This document shows, piece by piece, positions 5,020 to 5,555 of a DNA stretch of 5,555 nt (position 1 is its first letter; each line of letters begins with the position of its first letter). The stretch lies in contig JAYTXC010000351.1 of the NCBI GenBank assembly GCA_043743145.1, positions 1 to 5,555 on the forward strand, given 5' to 3'. The notes beneath the pieces are model-generated. The model was not told where the DNA came from. It saw nothing but the letters and a program-made list of their open reading frames with translations, and made no database searches. A program made the position numbers and the translations under genes. Source of the stretch: JANYGA01 sp043743145. GTDB lineage: Bacteria > Vulcanimicrobiota > Vulcanimicrobiia > Vulcanimicrobiales > Vulcanimicrobiaceae.

Positions 5020-5555
5020 ATGAACCACGTGACGAATTCATCGATTGACGCCTCCGCCTCGCCCGACATCGTCCTCGTGGGCGCGGGCATCATGAGCGCG
5101 ACCTTTGCAACCATGATGCGCGAACTCCAGCCTGACGCCTCGATCGTGATCTACGAGTCGCTCGACGCCGCGGCTGAAGAGAGCTCGCAACCGTTCAATA
5201 ATGCGGGTACGGGCCACGCGGCTCTGTGCGAGCTCAATTATACATCCGAAAAGAGCGACGGGACGGTCGACATCTCGCGCGCCCTCAAAGTAAACACCGA
5301 ATTCGATCTCTCGCGCCAGCTGTGGTCGTATCTCGTCCGGACGGGCGCGCTTCCGTCAGCCGATGAATTCATCCATCCGATCGCCCATGTGAGCTTCGTC
5401 CGCGGCGAGTCGAACGTCGCATTTCTGCGGCGCCGGTTCGATGCGATGAGCAAGCACCATTGTTTCTCGGAGATGACCTACTCCGACGATCCCGCGACGA
5501 TCGAATCGTGGCTTCCGCTCGTGATGGAAGGCCGCGATCCGAACGAGAAAGTCGC
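5020..5555 (+). CDS. mqo: Malate:quinone oxidoreductase, N-terminal part (cut by window edge)
   Basis: 178 codons are read from ATG 5020 and the frame is open at the window end. Mqo is a membrane-associated FAD enzyme that oxidises malate to oxaloacetate and passes electrons to the quinone pool, replacing or joining NAD-linked malate dehydrogenase in the TCA cycle. After a 15-residue non-conserved leader, DIVLVGAGIMSAT (16-28) is the FAD-binding dinucleotide fold with the family-specific GAGIMS. QPFNNAGTGHAALCELNYT (57-75) is the Mqo signature, followed by VDISRALKVNTEFDLSRQLW (83-102), FIHPIAHVSFVRGESNVAFL (117-136) and PLVMEGRDP (166-174). Full-length Mqo is about 490-500 residues, so roughly a third is present. 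An in-frame TGA at 5002-5004 makes ATG 5020 the most upstream start. It shares the upstream region with fabI but is a separate transcription unit. Confidence 0.95.
   Translation, partial: MNHVTNSSIDASASPDIVLVGAGIMSATFATMMRELQPDASIVIYESLDAAAEESSQPFNNAGTGHAALCELNYTSEKSDGTVDISRALKVNTEFDLSRQLWSYLVRTGALPSADEFIHPIAHVSFVRGESNVAFLRRRFDAMSKHHCFSEMTYSDDPATIESWLPLVMEGRDPNEKV

Noticed and set aside
1..5555. tRNA, rRNA, CRISPR array, insertion sequence or defence system
   Set aside because: No cloverleaf-like segment, spaced repeats, terminal inverted repeats or transposase/nuclease motifs seen; the genes are ordinary metabolic and regulatory types.

Overview
The window is GC-rich, gene-dense bacterial DNA with no RNA gene, mobile element or CRISPR array that I can see. 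The proteins are chromosomal housekeeping types: type I enoyl-ACP reductase, a fused biotin carboxylase/biotin carrier protein and malate:quinone oxidoreductase. The lineage is not settled by the sequence. A poorly cultured soil-type phylum such as Ca. Eremiobacterota would fit the protein styles, but that is a guess.

Left part (1-823): the start of a BlaI/MecI-family repressor gene runs leftward off the window edge, divergent from a small four-helix membrane protein gene of unknown function (371-823). Their 200-bp spacer holds a good minus-strand promoter for the repressor that gives an almost leaderless transcript. It also holds two matching dyads, TGCTA-N7-TAGCA, one lying on the -10 element and one just upstream of the -35. 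These look like autoregulatory operators.

Middle part (879-4863): five tightly packed minus-strand genes, probably one operon, read in the order fabI, a 65-residue small ORF, the acyl-CoA carboxylase alpha subunit (biotin carboxylase plus biotin carrier domain), a class I SAM methyltransferase and a DUF1330-type protein. The first two junctions are 4-base start/stop overlaps (ATGA, GTGA) and the third is a 4-base gap. The last junction reads ATAA, as if an ATGA overlap had lost its start codon by one transition. The carboxylase would make malonyl-CoA (or a related acyl-CoA) and FabI would complete each elongation cycle, so the operon points to fatty-acid synthesis. The carboxyltransferase subunit is not in the window. 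The small ORF resembles the short accessory subunits found beside such carboxylases.

Right part (4864-5555): a 156-bp divergent spacer, then the start of mqo (malate:quinone oxidoreductase), which runs off the right edge.

I see no wholly new multi-gene system. The points most worth following are the operator/promoter layout upstream of blaI, the apparent start-codon loss in the DUF1330 gene, and the coupled 65-residue ORF.
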